Part shown: positions 1 to 10,921 of the stretch, piece after piece
Position numbering within the stretch: position 1 is the first letter of the stretch
How the letters are laid out: the number at the start of each line of letters is the position of its first letter
Assembly: GCA_019671135.1 (NCBI GenBank)
Contig: JAHRHY010000015.1
Span: 1,550,001 to 1,614,000, forward strand
Direction of reading: 5' to 3'
DNA from: Linnemannia hyalina
Taxonomy: Eukaryota > Mortierellomycota > Mortierellomycetes > Mortierellales > Mortierellaceae
Length of the DNA: 64,000 nt
Translations under genes and position numbers: made by a program
The notes under the pieces: model-generated
Databases searched by the model: none
Seen by the model: the letters and a program-made list of their open reading frames with translations, nothing else
Told to the model about the DNA's origin: nothing

Positions 1-1093
1 TGGCAACACCGCAGGCAATCACACAAACAACCCTTTCTTTGTTTCAGACACTGGAAAATCTACAACCATCACCACCCTTCCTACCGCGACGACGACGACC
101 ACCGCCAGCTCGGCCGCGGACCAATCTCAATCTAATATTACCTTTGGCAACAACTCCAACGCGACATTCTACTTTACACCGTCCGTCACTCTTTCGTCCA
201 TCCGCATGCCTCCACACGACTTGAATTCAGAGTTGTCGGATGTGCAAATGGGCGAGTCTGCTGCGGAGCCACCAACGACAGCATCTTCATCGTCCACGAC
301 AACGACAAGACTTTCGTCAGGCACACCGTCAACTGTCAATGGGCATTTGAGAACTGGTACCTCGCAGACCAATGGAGTTTCTTCTGTCTCTTCCTCGTCA
401 GCAGCATCAGGAGCAACGGTGGTTACTGCAAGTTCTGCAGCCTCGTCGTCATCGGCGGTCATGTCAGCACCACAACAGGCGTTCACGTCGCGGCGATCGA
501 ATACCTCGGGCATCGCCGCGTCCATGGGCCTCATCCGATTCCAACAGCAGCAATCTGGAGGTTCTCCAGCAGTGACGAATGGCGCTACGACGGTGACGAT
601 ATCAACACCGGCAATCGGCACATCTACATCACAAGCGACGGCGTCTACATCCTCTGCTGCTACTGACTCGGCGGCTGGAGGAGCGCTTGATACCAACAAC
701 TTGACCACGACGCCGGTCAAGTTCCATATTGGTAGTGGCAGAGGTGGGGGAGGTGGCGGTAGTGGCAATGGTGAAAGACCTCATACTTTGGGATCTGACA
801 GGTTCTCGCGGGATAGGACGCCACCGCCCAATAACATTAATCGCTATCATAATCATCATCACCAATCCCAACATCATCAACAACTCCAGCAGCAGCAGCA
901 GCAGAAACAACAGCAGCAGCAGCAGCAGGGAGGAGGTTTTTACCGGGACGATGACAATGACTTGCGGATGGAGTGGGATGGCGACATCCCGAGCCCGTTT
1001 ATTAAGAAGACGTATAACCGGCCATTGGGCGGTGCCAGTGGTGGTGGTGGTGGTGGTGGTGTAATATCGTCTTCAGCTCCACGTAATCTTTAA
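1..1093 (+). CDS. C-terminal part of an unrecognised low-complexity protein (5' partial)
   Basis: The reading frame that starts at base 2 is open from the window edge to the TAA at 1091-1093, so about 363 codons of a longer gene are visible. The first Met inside is at 206, but the frame continues upstream without a stop, so it is probably not the start. Composition is Ser/Thr/Ala-rich, then a Gly run, a His/Gln tract (about bases 850-935) and another Gly run near the end. No folded domain is visible. One short conserved-looking segment, DGDIPSPFIKK (about bases 978-1010), resembles the IPSPF-type tail motif I associate with fungal NIMA-like kinases. That is a weak recollection, and no kinase domain is in view. 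It converges with the transcription factor gene that ends at 1755. The function is not assigned. Confidence 0.7.
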   Translation, partial: GNTAGNHTNNPFFVSDTGKSTTITTLPTATTTTTASSAADQSQSNITFGNNSNATFYFTPSVTLSSIRMPPHDLNSELSDVQMGESAAEPPTTASSSSTTTTRLSSGTPSTVNGHLRTGTSQTNGVSSVSSSSAASGATVVTASSAASSSSAVMSAPQQAFTSRRSNTSGIAASMGLIRFQQQQSGGSPAVTNGATTVTISTPAIGTSTSQATASTSSAATDSAAGGALDTNNLTTTPVKFHIGSGRGGGGGGSGNGERPHTLGSDRFSRDRTPPPNNINRYHNHHHQSQHHQQLQQQQQQKQQQQQQQGGGFYRDDDNDLRMEWDGDIPSPFIKKTYNRPLGGASGGGGGGGVISSSAPRNL

Positions 1094-1754
1094 TACAACC
1101 CTTGTTTTTTCAAGCCCGTCTCTGTCTGCTCGTTTGTTAATGATTAAAAAAACAGCTTTCGAAAGATTATTTCAATATTTTTTATTGAGTGCTTCTGTGG
1201 GGAAAGATTGTGAACACTTCACTACTGAGTCTTTACCATCAAAATGTTTAATGAAAGAAATGAATGAAGAGGGGAGAGGAGAGTGAGTGAGTGAGTGGGG
1301 GGTATGAAACATGAAGAGATAAATATAATGGGGAAAGTGTCGAAAGAATCGCGTCTAGAGAGACGAGTACTCCTTCGAATAAAAAAGAAATGAGTAATGG
1401 AATGATAATATTAAAAAAAAATGACTTCGATAGTAATGAGATGGTGAAGAAGAGTGGAAAAAAAATGTTGACCTCGAAGAAGAAAGTTGTGGCGACTATA
1501 TATAAGGGGGCGGATCACCAGGGGACAAGAGACGTGATAGAACGTGTCATTCAGCCTCTCGCGCCGGAACGTGCGTTTTAGCAGTGCTTCCGAAAAACCA
1601 CCAAACATCTTCGCTTCCTTGTCTCCCAACCTTCGACCTCTCTCACTTCCCGAGTATGTGCTGGCGGTGCTCCGAAGGGGTGGGCAATGATAGCTCTGGC
1701 TGGTGTTGCTGACTGAAGAAGGCGCGATGGTCGATATCCAAGGGAGGTTTGGGG
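1094..1754. other. convergent intergenic region
   Basis: This is the AT-rich shared 3' flank between the partial gene (+) and the Zn2Cys6 regulator (-). It contains A-rich stretches and short GA and GT runs. The small open frames here (for example about 1390-1581) lack protein-like composition, and I see no RNA gene. Confidence 0.6.
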
Positions 1755-4700
1755 CTATAATAAGCGACCGGTGATACTTCCAGTCTGAAGAGGATGAAAC
1801 CGCGAGTCCTTATCACCCTCACGATCATCCACAACCGACATCAGCTTGTGGCTGCTACCACCATCAAGTCCGGCAACACCGCCATAGTCACCAAAGGGTG
1901 TCTCGGGAACTGCAGAGACAGATGAGGATGTGGACTTTGATGAAGGACCAGCCTCGATCCCGTCCATCCTTGTTGTTGTCGTCGTTGCTGTTGAGGATGA
2001 AGATCCGGCGGGGGTACTGGTGGTTGTGGTAAGTTCTGAAGAGGGGGATGCAGAAGACCAGCTGCTGCCGTAATGTGACATTGAGCCGCTGGCGCCGGTG
2101 GCAGGTGGGGCTTCTAGGAGGGATCCTTGGTGCTGTTGAAGTTGATGTTGTTGGTGATGGTGGTGATGGTGGTGGTGGTAACCCGTGGAAGACGAGTACT
2201 CCATCAGGGTAGGGCCTTGCAGGTCTGACCCATCGACAGTGACGCTGGCCTTGGGGCCCGAAATCCCGTCCCAGGCATTCATCCTGTTCGAAATCCCCTG
2301 GATGGTCTCAGATGTAGGAGACAACAATAGGCGGAACGAAGACGAGGTTTGATGCATGGGGATGGGCGACGTGGGGACCGACGAAACCAAGGAGGGTGGC
2401 AAGGCCGGCGAATGGGGTTCAGACTTGGCCAAGTATGACGCTACAGCTCCCGCGGCTCCAGAGTCAATTGCCCAACCGCCAGACGAATGTGCACCTGACA
2501 GGGCTTGTCCCACTGAAGAGGTATTGTTGGTGGGTGTGGAGGCGCCGTAGTAGCCAGGCGCCCCTTGGGTCGTCCTGTTGATGATGGGCAGAGAATCCAA
2601 TCCGGGCGTCATGAATCCTCCCATCGGCATCCCATAGAATGGCCGAACATTCGAATGCCCTCCATCACCACCGTTGAGAGCCAACTCCAATGTCTGCTGT
2701 TGTTGTTGCTGTTGAAAATCCATGGATCCTTGAGGCTGTGAAGGGATATGCTGGTTCGGGAACTGTTGTTGGACCAAGTTCAAGTACTGTCCTCCAGTCA
2801 TCGACATCTGCCCTTGGAGCGCCGAAAGCGGTGTCGAGACAGCGACGAGTCCCAGCCCCAAGTTGGTATCCAGTGGTGGTTGTTGGTTAGGAGAATCTGG
2901 TGTGGAGTACGAAGAAGGAGATGTCGAGGGGTCGAATCCTAGCGCTCCGGCGTGGAGGTCAAAGTGCGGGAATGACCCATTGGGGTCTTGTTGCAAAGAG
3001 TGCGTGGTATGTGGTTGGTGCGATTGTTGTGGAGGCTGGTGATGGTGCGACGATGGTTGGAAGAGTCCCTGTGGGTACTGTGTCTGGCCCTGTGGTGGAC
3101 GGTCCTGATGAAGGAAGGCTCCCACGCCGCAGTATCCACGTCCGGACTGATCCGCAGAAGAGACTGTTACGCCAGCGGAAGAATGAGGTCGACCGTGCGA
3201 AGATCCATCCAGAACCATGGTGGGGTCAAATCCATCTATGGAGACCTGAGGAGATACATAACCCGGATAATACGACTGATCGTACCCGGGTTCGAATCCT
3301 CCTCCTCCATTGCCAGATCCACCTTTTTGATGCCCACTACCAAGGTTCTGCTGTCCGGCCAGGAGAACGTTAGGATCTCCCATGGCACTCGAGACCTCGA
3401 TACTGGAGGGGTTCAACCCGAAAATCTCCAAAAAGGTGGTTGTAGAGATCTGTGGTGGGTCCATGGTCTCTTCTCGACCCTCCGAGACATCATCCTCAGA
3501 CACGACGAGTCCTCCCTTCGAGTTGAGTCGACGTCTTTGTGCTCGCTTCTTGCTGCTGTTATTGTTGTTGCTGTTACTCGGCTGCCCATCCTCAGATTCA
3601 TCCGCCTCATAAATCGGCAGGGAGAGTTCCTCCATCATCGAGAACCCGAACGGATGTTGGTGGTGATCCATCATCTCCTCCTCGTCGTCTTCATCAAACT
3701 CAAGCTCCGACGTGGGCGGTGAGTAAGGGTGCAAGATCTCCAGCCAGGTCTCAGATCCGTTCTTGGTCTCGACATGGTCCTGGACACGAATGTTGTAATA
3801 TCGAATCCAGACTCGCTCGTCCATATACGCCAACTTCAACTCCAAGTGGTCACGTCCTGTTCCTGCAGCCGCTGCAAACCGGTCCTGCTCAGACCCCTCG
3901 TTTTCCGACAAAGAATCCAGCTCTGGCGCAACTCGAGGGAGTCGATAATAATGCTCACCCATTCGATGTCGCATCATCTGCTTCATGCTCTTCACAAGGC
4001 GATCGCGAGCAGTGCCCCGGACAATCAACTCTTGCGTCAACAGTTCCGGTCGGTAATCATCCGACATCGTAAACTTGTCCAAATCTGCTACCGTTTTCCT
4101 GAACGCCCTCGTGCGCCTGTACTGGGACTTGGCTTGGGCAGAACTGACATGGCTCGCAGCTCCCGAGGCGAGAGGTGTGCCTAGACTGGCGTTCTTGGCC
4201 GTGAGACTGACATTGAGGGCGTGGACACGCTCGGCTATATGTATAGCACAATCAGCCTCGTTATGGCATGCCAGCCACTCGGGGGTCGTGCGCAAGAGAT
4301 GTTCAATCAAAAAGGTAATTGCTTCGGCGGCCTTGGTACAACTGTTGAGGAAGGGCGGGGCAGGTTTGAGGGGCCAGACGGTCCCGTCGTCGCTGACGGA
4401 GGATAAGTTGGTCACACTGCTAGTAGAATAAGATCTGGAGGTAGAGCTTGATCTCCTGGACCGAGGGCTCTTGATAGAACTTGTGCTTGAACGCGTTTTG
4501 GAGTTTCGAACGGGTGGCTGTGCGGCTTGATCGCGTTTGGATTGGCCATGTGTATCGGCCAGGATCAGGAAGGGGTGATGCAGCAGAATCAAGACCTCGT
4601 TGAAGATCAGTTGCAACATCGCTAATCAAGTTGAAAGGGGAATAGATACTTATCTTGTCAGTTTCAAAGATAACATTGTGATTGGCGAAGCAGCAATATG

Positions 4701-7700
4701 CACATTTGATCAGTGATTTGATCATTGACAAAATGGTTAGGGCATTTACCTCCGAGTCCATTACGTCTGACCGCGTGTGGGCAAGGTTCATCTTTGCGTG
4801 TAAGCGAGAAATCGAACCGGAGGTGCGATGGAAGGTCCATCTGCCATCTAGCCAACTCAACATCCAGAATCCTTCGAGCAGAATCAGCGCGCCACACCCA
4901 CGCGGGTTGCGGGGCACCATTGGTAGAAGTAGGCGTCTTGGGCGAATAAGGCGGGTAAGGTGATTGGCCTGTTGGGTTGCTGTTGTTGTTGATCGGGAAT
5001 CCGTATTGGGGTGCAGGCGACATACTCGCCATCGAGGGAATTGAAGGTGTCTGGTTCTCAGGAGCACGGTACAAGTTCGATCCCTCGCGGTATCCATCCT
5101 CCGAATTATGGGAAGTCTGTCCACACCGCCTGATCTTCTTGACAATCTTCCACAGCTTGGCCTGCTCCAGCAAGAACCCAATCCTGTTAGTCTCACCCTC
5201 AAACTCCAGCTCACCCATATCATCACCCAACTCCAGAGACGGCACCTTGGGCAGTCCAATAGAAATATAATCGTCCGAGAACCTTTCCGGGGAGCCAGAG
5301 TTCAAACTGTAGGAGGCATCGATGACATAACAGCACCAAAAGATGTTTCGGCGAAGTTGGGTCACGGACCGACACAGTGTCCAGGGCTCACAATCTCGGT
5401 GAAGGCCGAGAGCAAGGGCCATGGCGCAGGCTTGTTCGCGGTACAGGTTCTGAATCCCAGGGATCGTTGGGCATTTCATGAGTAGGAGCAATCCTTGAAG
5501 ACTTGAGACCCTTGGTTGATGCAGAATATATGCCGTCAAAGCTATTATAGTGAACGATGAAAAAAGAAAACATCAGTAAAACGTAAGGTATAAAGCTCAT
5601 CAGAAACTAAAGACAGATATACTTGAAGAAAAAAATTACCTTGGCTACGGTCAAAATACGTCTGAAAGTTGTGCTCAGGCAACTCTTGGATATTGTTGTT
5701 ATTAAGAAGGTGATGCTTCTTCTTCCCCTTGATAGCATTCGACCGATATGCAGCTCCGAGAGCCATGATGGCATTCAGCAAGAAGATGGCGCTAACGCGG
5801 CCAGTGATGCGCTGGGGCAATGCACCGCTGTCGGTGACCAAAGGGTTGGCAGGGGGCTTCTCGATTCCAAGAGAGGGAGCGTCAGGACCAGGGATGGCGG
5901 CAGAAAGAGCGTTCATGATACTGGCTTTGGTGAGGATTGGAAAGTAGACGTAGAGTGGGCTCTGAATCATCCACTCAATCAGCTCCAGCATTAACTCGAC
6001 CGGTGGCAGAGCCAAGAGAGAGTCCTTCACTTGGGGCTCAGGAACGAGCCAAGGGAGAGGAAAACGCATTTCTTCGCTCCATGACGACGCTTTGGTACCG
6101 GCGACGGGACCCAAGTACTCTGTACAGTCGTACACCGAGAGTTCAAACATGGTCTTGTTCAAAACCGACAGCGGGACGCGTGTAGGGAATGGTGTTAGTC
6201 GGGTTGCTGGGCATGTGAAATTTCCATCGTCTGTCAATGTCGCCTGAAGGGCCGTTTCAGCCTGTGGAGGTGTTGAGCCCTAAATGATGAACGACATTTC
6301 AATTGCATTGTTAGCCACGAGTACAAGAAACCAGCTGTGAGAAACAAGATGAAGAACTAAGTAGGAAAGTCATATACCTTTGAATACAAGTGAGCAGTAG
6401 GGGGCACTTGCTGAATACCCTTTGTAGCCTGCAAAAGTGGCAAAAGTTGCTTGATCCAAGACAAAGAGGCACGGTGTCCAAGCTTGTCAACAACCTAAGC
6501 ACATAGTGGACATAGAAAATAATAGGTTAGCAATGACTGGTAGGAAAAATACATACATCTGTCAGGGGATGAGAATAGATGACATTGTATTACCTCTTCG
6601 GGGCTATAGTTGAGATCGGGATGAGTACCATGGGTAGACTCGTGCTGTATCTTGATCTGCTCAGAAAGCCAGCCGACCTCCTCCAAACGATTCTCTTCAA
6701 TACCAACACGGTCAAAAAATTGTTCAATCCGACGCAAACGGTTCATCTGGAGAGACTGGACATCTCTGAGGCACGAGTCGAGGATTTCTGTCTCGGAGAA
6801 GTGTCTGTCCCGCTTGCCCGCGCTGGTCAAGATGCGAAGACCGGGGGTGCCAATGGCATCGACAGACACGGTTGAGAGGGGTACTCCGGCAGGGAGGGCT
6901 GTTCTCAGACAGGGAGCTTTGTATTTGACACATGAGGAGCAGACTGGCTCTAGTCTGTCACACTTGATCTATTTTCAGTCGCGAGTTCAAAATCAAAATC
7001 AAAACAAATACAATTGGGCGTGCATGCATGCATGAGTGAGTGAATGGACTGTATTGTGTCGTTTGTATTATATGCGCGGTGGCTGTTCCCTCGTCTGAGA
7101 GTGTTGCGTAGGCTAAAATGACGCGTCATTGTTCATGCACAGACAGTTAGACTGACAGACACACGGCGGATGATTGCTCAGCATTCTCGTGACTGTCAAA
7201 CCGCTTTTTTTTCTCTTCCTTTTGACGCGTGTTCGCGCCTGACTGGTGAAAACAAAAAACGAATACAAAGTGTTGCAAAGGGAGGAAGAAATAGGAAAGG
7301 GTGCTCAAAGGAGAACAAGAAAAAAAATAACAAAAGGTCGCGTTTAACCATGCCTTGGTATGGCCAAAGGCGTATTAATAATATTCATACATGTCAGACC
7401 TTGTGCAACCATGCACCACCATCCTCTTAGATCCTGTACTCATTCCGAGAATGGTCCAGATCGTTCTTTTTGTTGTAATCCTGGCCTCAGAGAGAACGGG
7501 AGGCAGAGGAACTTTTTAGTGTCACTGTTGATCTTCCGTGTCGCTTCTTCCCACCACTGCACTACTCAAGGATCAAGGTTTTGAGCCTATGAGCATTGGC
7601 GTAAAAAAATGGTAAAAAAAGGAAAGCATGTGTGATGGTCGGGGGCGGAGGCAGGGGCATTGGGGGAGAGTGATAGAATGGGTAGGGAGGGAAAGAAGGA

Positions 7701-8305
7701 ATGGGAGAGGCGAATGGGAGGACACAAAAGATCGAGAAGAGGGCTCTCGAGTTTGAATGATAGAAAATACAATAAGCAGCAAAGTGTCAAAGGGAAAAAA
7801 ATGGAGTTGAAAAAAGGAGAAAAAGAGAAACGAAGGGGGAAACAGGATTTTTTGAAGTAGAATCCTCATTGGCTAATTTCCAGTGTTTTGGCTCGGGTAA
7901 CTCTTCCCCCATTCCTCTCTTTGCTCCTTCTGACCACCTCTTTTTATTCCTTTTTTATTGTTGTTGCTGTTACTGCTTATCGATTGTTGTCGTCCATCAT
8001 CTGTCCTTGTCGGTTGTTAGCCTGCATTCCTTGAACGCGAGACCGTAATTCAATCAATAATGAAGAGGAACAAAGACAGAAAACTGAGTTTTGCTTACCC
8101 TTCTCTGTCGACAACGATCACAGGGAGGCGTCGTCTTTTGTTTCTTGGCTCCTGAGAAAGTGTTATTATTGTTGGTGGCAACGCCGGGATCAATGGTGGC
8201 AGTGGAGGGTGGCGCAGTTTTCATGATGGGATCCTGATAAGATGCGGTGTTTGATGGGTGATTGACCTGGTGGAACTGAAATGGGTTTTGTGGTGGAATA
8301 GCCAT
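1755..8305 (-). CDS. Zn2Cys6 fungal-specific transcription factor, 1665 aa, 6 exons
   Basis: Nuclear DNA-binding regulator of unknown target. Exons (5'->3'): 8305-8099, 6968-6594, 6494-6378, 6279-5640, 5541-4750, 4621-1755. The zinc cluster is split by a 1,130-bp first intron. Exon 1 ends CDRCRQRR and exon 2 begins IKCDRLEPVC, giving Cys62, 65, 72, 79, 82 and 89 in the exact C-x2-C-x6-C-x6-C-x2-C-x6-C spacing. A fungal-specific transcription factor (middle homology) domain lies at roughly residues 320-570 (FPILTK, ALGAAYRS, ALALGLHRD, RNIFWCCYVID). The C-terminal 955 codons are one exon, rich in Ser, Gln, Gly and His with acidic patches. It probably contains activation or disordered regions. 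The ATG at 8305 is the first in frame (an in-frame TAA lies two codons upstream) and sits in a good context (ACCAATGG). The domain calls are firm, but the regulated pathway cannot be told from sequence. Confidence 0.9.
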
Positions 8306-9760
8306 TGGTTATGTTATAGTTGCAGGAGTAAGATTAAGAGAGTGTATGCGGTGGCTGTGGTGGTGGTGGTGAAAAGAGTGGAATGGAGTGGAATGGAGTG
8401 GTTGATGGATCGAAAAGGTTGATTGTATTGCGCCTGCTCTGAATAGAAGAGGTCCGGTTGAATAGATATCTGCCTGTTGAAAGCGATGGTTGCTAAGAGT
8501 CCTGGACTCTGAAGAGCCGGAAGGAAAGAGCATTGGAGAGAAGATGTGAGAAAAAGAAGGATGAGCAAGCAATTGCCCTTGGTTAGAGGAGGAAGCTGAT
8601 GACAAAGATATAAAAACGTGCCGAACTAGCACTGAGCAGAAGAGAAAAAAGATAAAACAAAGTCGATTTCATTCGAAGCAACGTGGGAGAATGGGACAAT
8701 AAAAGGCTTCTTTACCAAGAGATAACTGCTTTTCGAGTGTTCACCTTGTCAGTTAGAGATTGTGAATCTCTTCATGGCAGGAATGAGTAGAAAAGTAGGT
8801 CGAATGAGACAAGAGGCAAAGTAGGAGAATAACGAATACGTGAATAAACGTGATTGAGAGTTGAGTGAGAAATAAGATAATAAAATGGGTGCTGTGGTCG
8901 GTGCGTGGCAAACACGCCTGAGAGGGGAGTGTCCCGATGGACTCGATGGAATGGCGGTGAAATGAGAGTGACTGGAATGTCAATGAGAGTGAGAGAGTGA
9001 ATGGGTTAGGGTAAGGTGGCGTGTGTGTGTGTGTTTGTTGTTGGTCAGAGAGAACACCGGAGCATTCGTTGGAGAATGAACTAAGGGAGACGGGAGAGGA
9101 TATCAGTAGGGCAAAGAGCGAGATGTGGTGGGCAAGAGCAGGAGGAGCGGAGAAATAGGGAAATTGTGGTTCGAAGGGGACAAGCCAATGCGACTTTGTG
9201 GATGAATGGAGAGGAAGAGGAAGAAGGGAAGGAGAGAAGTGTCAAAGAAAGAAGAGAATAGAAGAAGAGAAGAAGAGAAGAAGAGAAGAAGAGAAAAAGA
9301 AAAGAGAAAAGAGAGCACAAACTAATAAAAGTAACAACGACGACCGAAGTACACAAGCAAGAAAATGATGAAGGTAACCAAAAGGAAAATAAAGAGACGA
9401 GGAGAGAAAAGAAGGGCGGCAATGGACCCTGTTGGATGGGGACGGGAGTTGAAGTATCCAATGGCAATCCAATGCACAATCCAATTGGGCACACGCTCTC
9501 ACTCTCTTAGCTACAATGATACTGTAATAAACAAAGGGTGTGCTCTTTGGCCCCGAGAGTCGAAAAAAGGAGAAAAAGGAAAAAAGAGAACGAAATAGAT
9601 TCTCCTTTCTCCCTTTCTCTCTTGTTGATGCGATTGATAGGCAAAAAAATAACAATGCGAACCCAACTCGCCCTGCTGCAAGTAAACAAAATAAACAACA
9701 GAAATGAATGTTGAGCAATAATGGGGGACAGGGAAGGCAAGGGAACGGAAGGGAAGGGAT
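8306..9760 (-). promoter_or_regulatory. probable long 5' leader/promoter of the Zn2Cys6 gene
   Basis: Immediately upstream of the regulator the coding strand is strongly pyrimidine-rich (purine-rich on +), with a continuous polypurine block near 9245-9312. The same coding-strand pyrimidine bias precedes several other genes in the window. Open frames here encode only Ser/Leu/Phe low-complexity peptides. The regulatory role is inferred from position and composition. Confidence 0.35.
9245..9312 (+). repeat. polypurine (GAA/GAAGA) tract
   Basis: An almost uninterrupted run of A and G built from AGAAGAGA-type units. Mirror-symmetric polypurine tracts of this kind can form triplex DNA in vitro. 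Here it is only a composition feature in the upstream region of the regulator gene. Confidence 0.7.
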
Positions 9761-10644
9761 GAGAGCAACTCACGAACACGGCCGTGGAGATTAAGAAAGA
9801 AAAAAAAGTGGATAATAATAATATGTAGGACGATTGATTTGTAGTTCGTTGTTGTTGTTTTTGCTTGTTGTCGTTCGTTGTTTGGTGGATGTTGTTGATA
9901 TTGTAGTCGCGAGGAGAATTGCTGATGTGCTTGGTTGTAGCGTGGTTTAGCCTGGTCGTGCAAAAGAAAAACGAAAATACGAGGGAATCCTTTGATACTC
10001 TCGACAGGGTGGGTGGTGCAGACGTACTGGTGCATTATTCTCCATCAACAAAAACACATGGAATATATAGACGTTCACAGCAAAACTGCCTTCACTGCTC
10101 TACTGCTCCTACAAAGTAGCAGTAAGCACACCCCTCTGTAGGTTTGGCTGTTGGATGTTGTTATGTAACGTTAATTCTTGTTACAAAGCCAAAAAGGAAG
10201 AAGAATAAAGTCGACGTAAAAGCAGTAGCGGCCACTGCTCATCATTGCTTGGCATTTCCAACTTCTTCCTCGGACAAACAAAAACGGGAGAGAGGAATGA
10301 AGGAGCAACAGCATTACAAGTAACAGCCCTCTTTTTTTTTCTGATCTCTGAAAAGGGGCTGTTCTGTTTAAAACGAAGGATGCATCCATTCAAATGCCAG
10401 GGCTTTTTTAACACACACATTCACAATTGGTTATTTTACATGTCTCACGTTCGACATTTGGCCGAAGAAATCGGATCAAATGCTACCTCTTGACAACACA
10501 GGCACCATCTCTCATAGCATTGAAGGGGCGACCCGAAAGTCGAGAGCAATAGAGAGAAAGGAAGGGGGAAAGTTGACACCCAACAACATGACAGACAAAG
10601 TATACTCGTTCCATCTTGCTTTCTAAACCTTGACTATCCCTTTG

Positions 10645-10669
10645 CGCGCGTGTGTGTGTGTGTGTGTGC
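10645..10669 (+). repeat. (GT)n microsatellite
   Basis: Alternating G/T with a short GC start, inside the gene desert. Confidence 0.85.
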
Positions 10670-10900
10670 TCTTCAAGCAGCAACGTTTTTTGTTGGTCTT
10701 CTTCAATGAGGGTACCTGTTGTTTGTTGCTCACTCAATTAACTCCTCCTCTCTTCTTGTATTTTATGCTTACGCTCTGGCTGCCCCTCCCTGGCTGAACC
10801 GCAACAAGGCGAAAAAGAAGGACAGAAAATCTTAACGTCGAATAGAATCAAAACGAAAGTAACAACAACCCAGCAATTGAATGATCAACTGCCGAAACCC

Positions 10901-10921
10901 AAAAAAAAAAAAAAAAAAAAA
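10901..10921 (+). repeat. A21 homopolymer
   Basis: A pure run of 21 A. There is no AATAAA or coding remnant just upstream to mark it as a retroelement tail, so it is recorded only as a repeat. Confidence 0.85.

Noticed and set aside
3285..3305. GGGTTCGAATCC, a perfect tRNA B-box match
   Set aside because: It lies inside the regulator's last exon. The flanking bases do not form a T-stem and no A box or acceptor stem is at the right distance.
2988..3722. 244-codon plus-strand frame
   Set aside because: Antisense of the transcription factor's large exon, which has a convincing gene model.
9081..9779. Several minus-strand Leu/Ser/Phe-rich frames resembling membrane segments
   Set aside because: They are translations of a polypurine/polypyrimidine tract and not genuine hydrophobic proteins.
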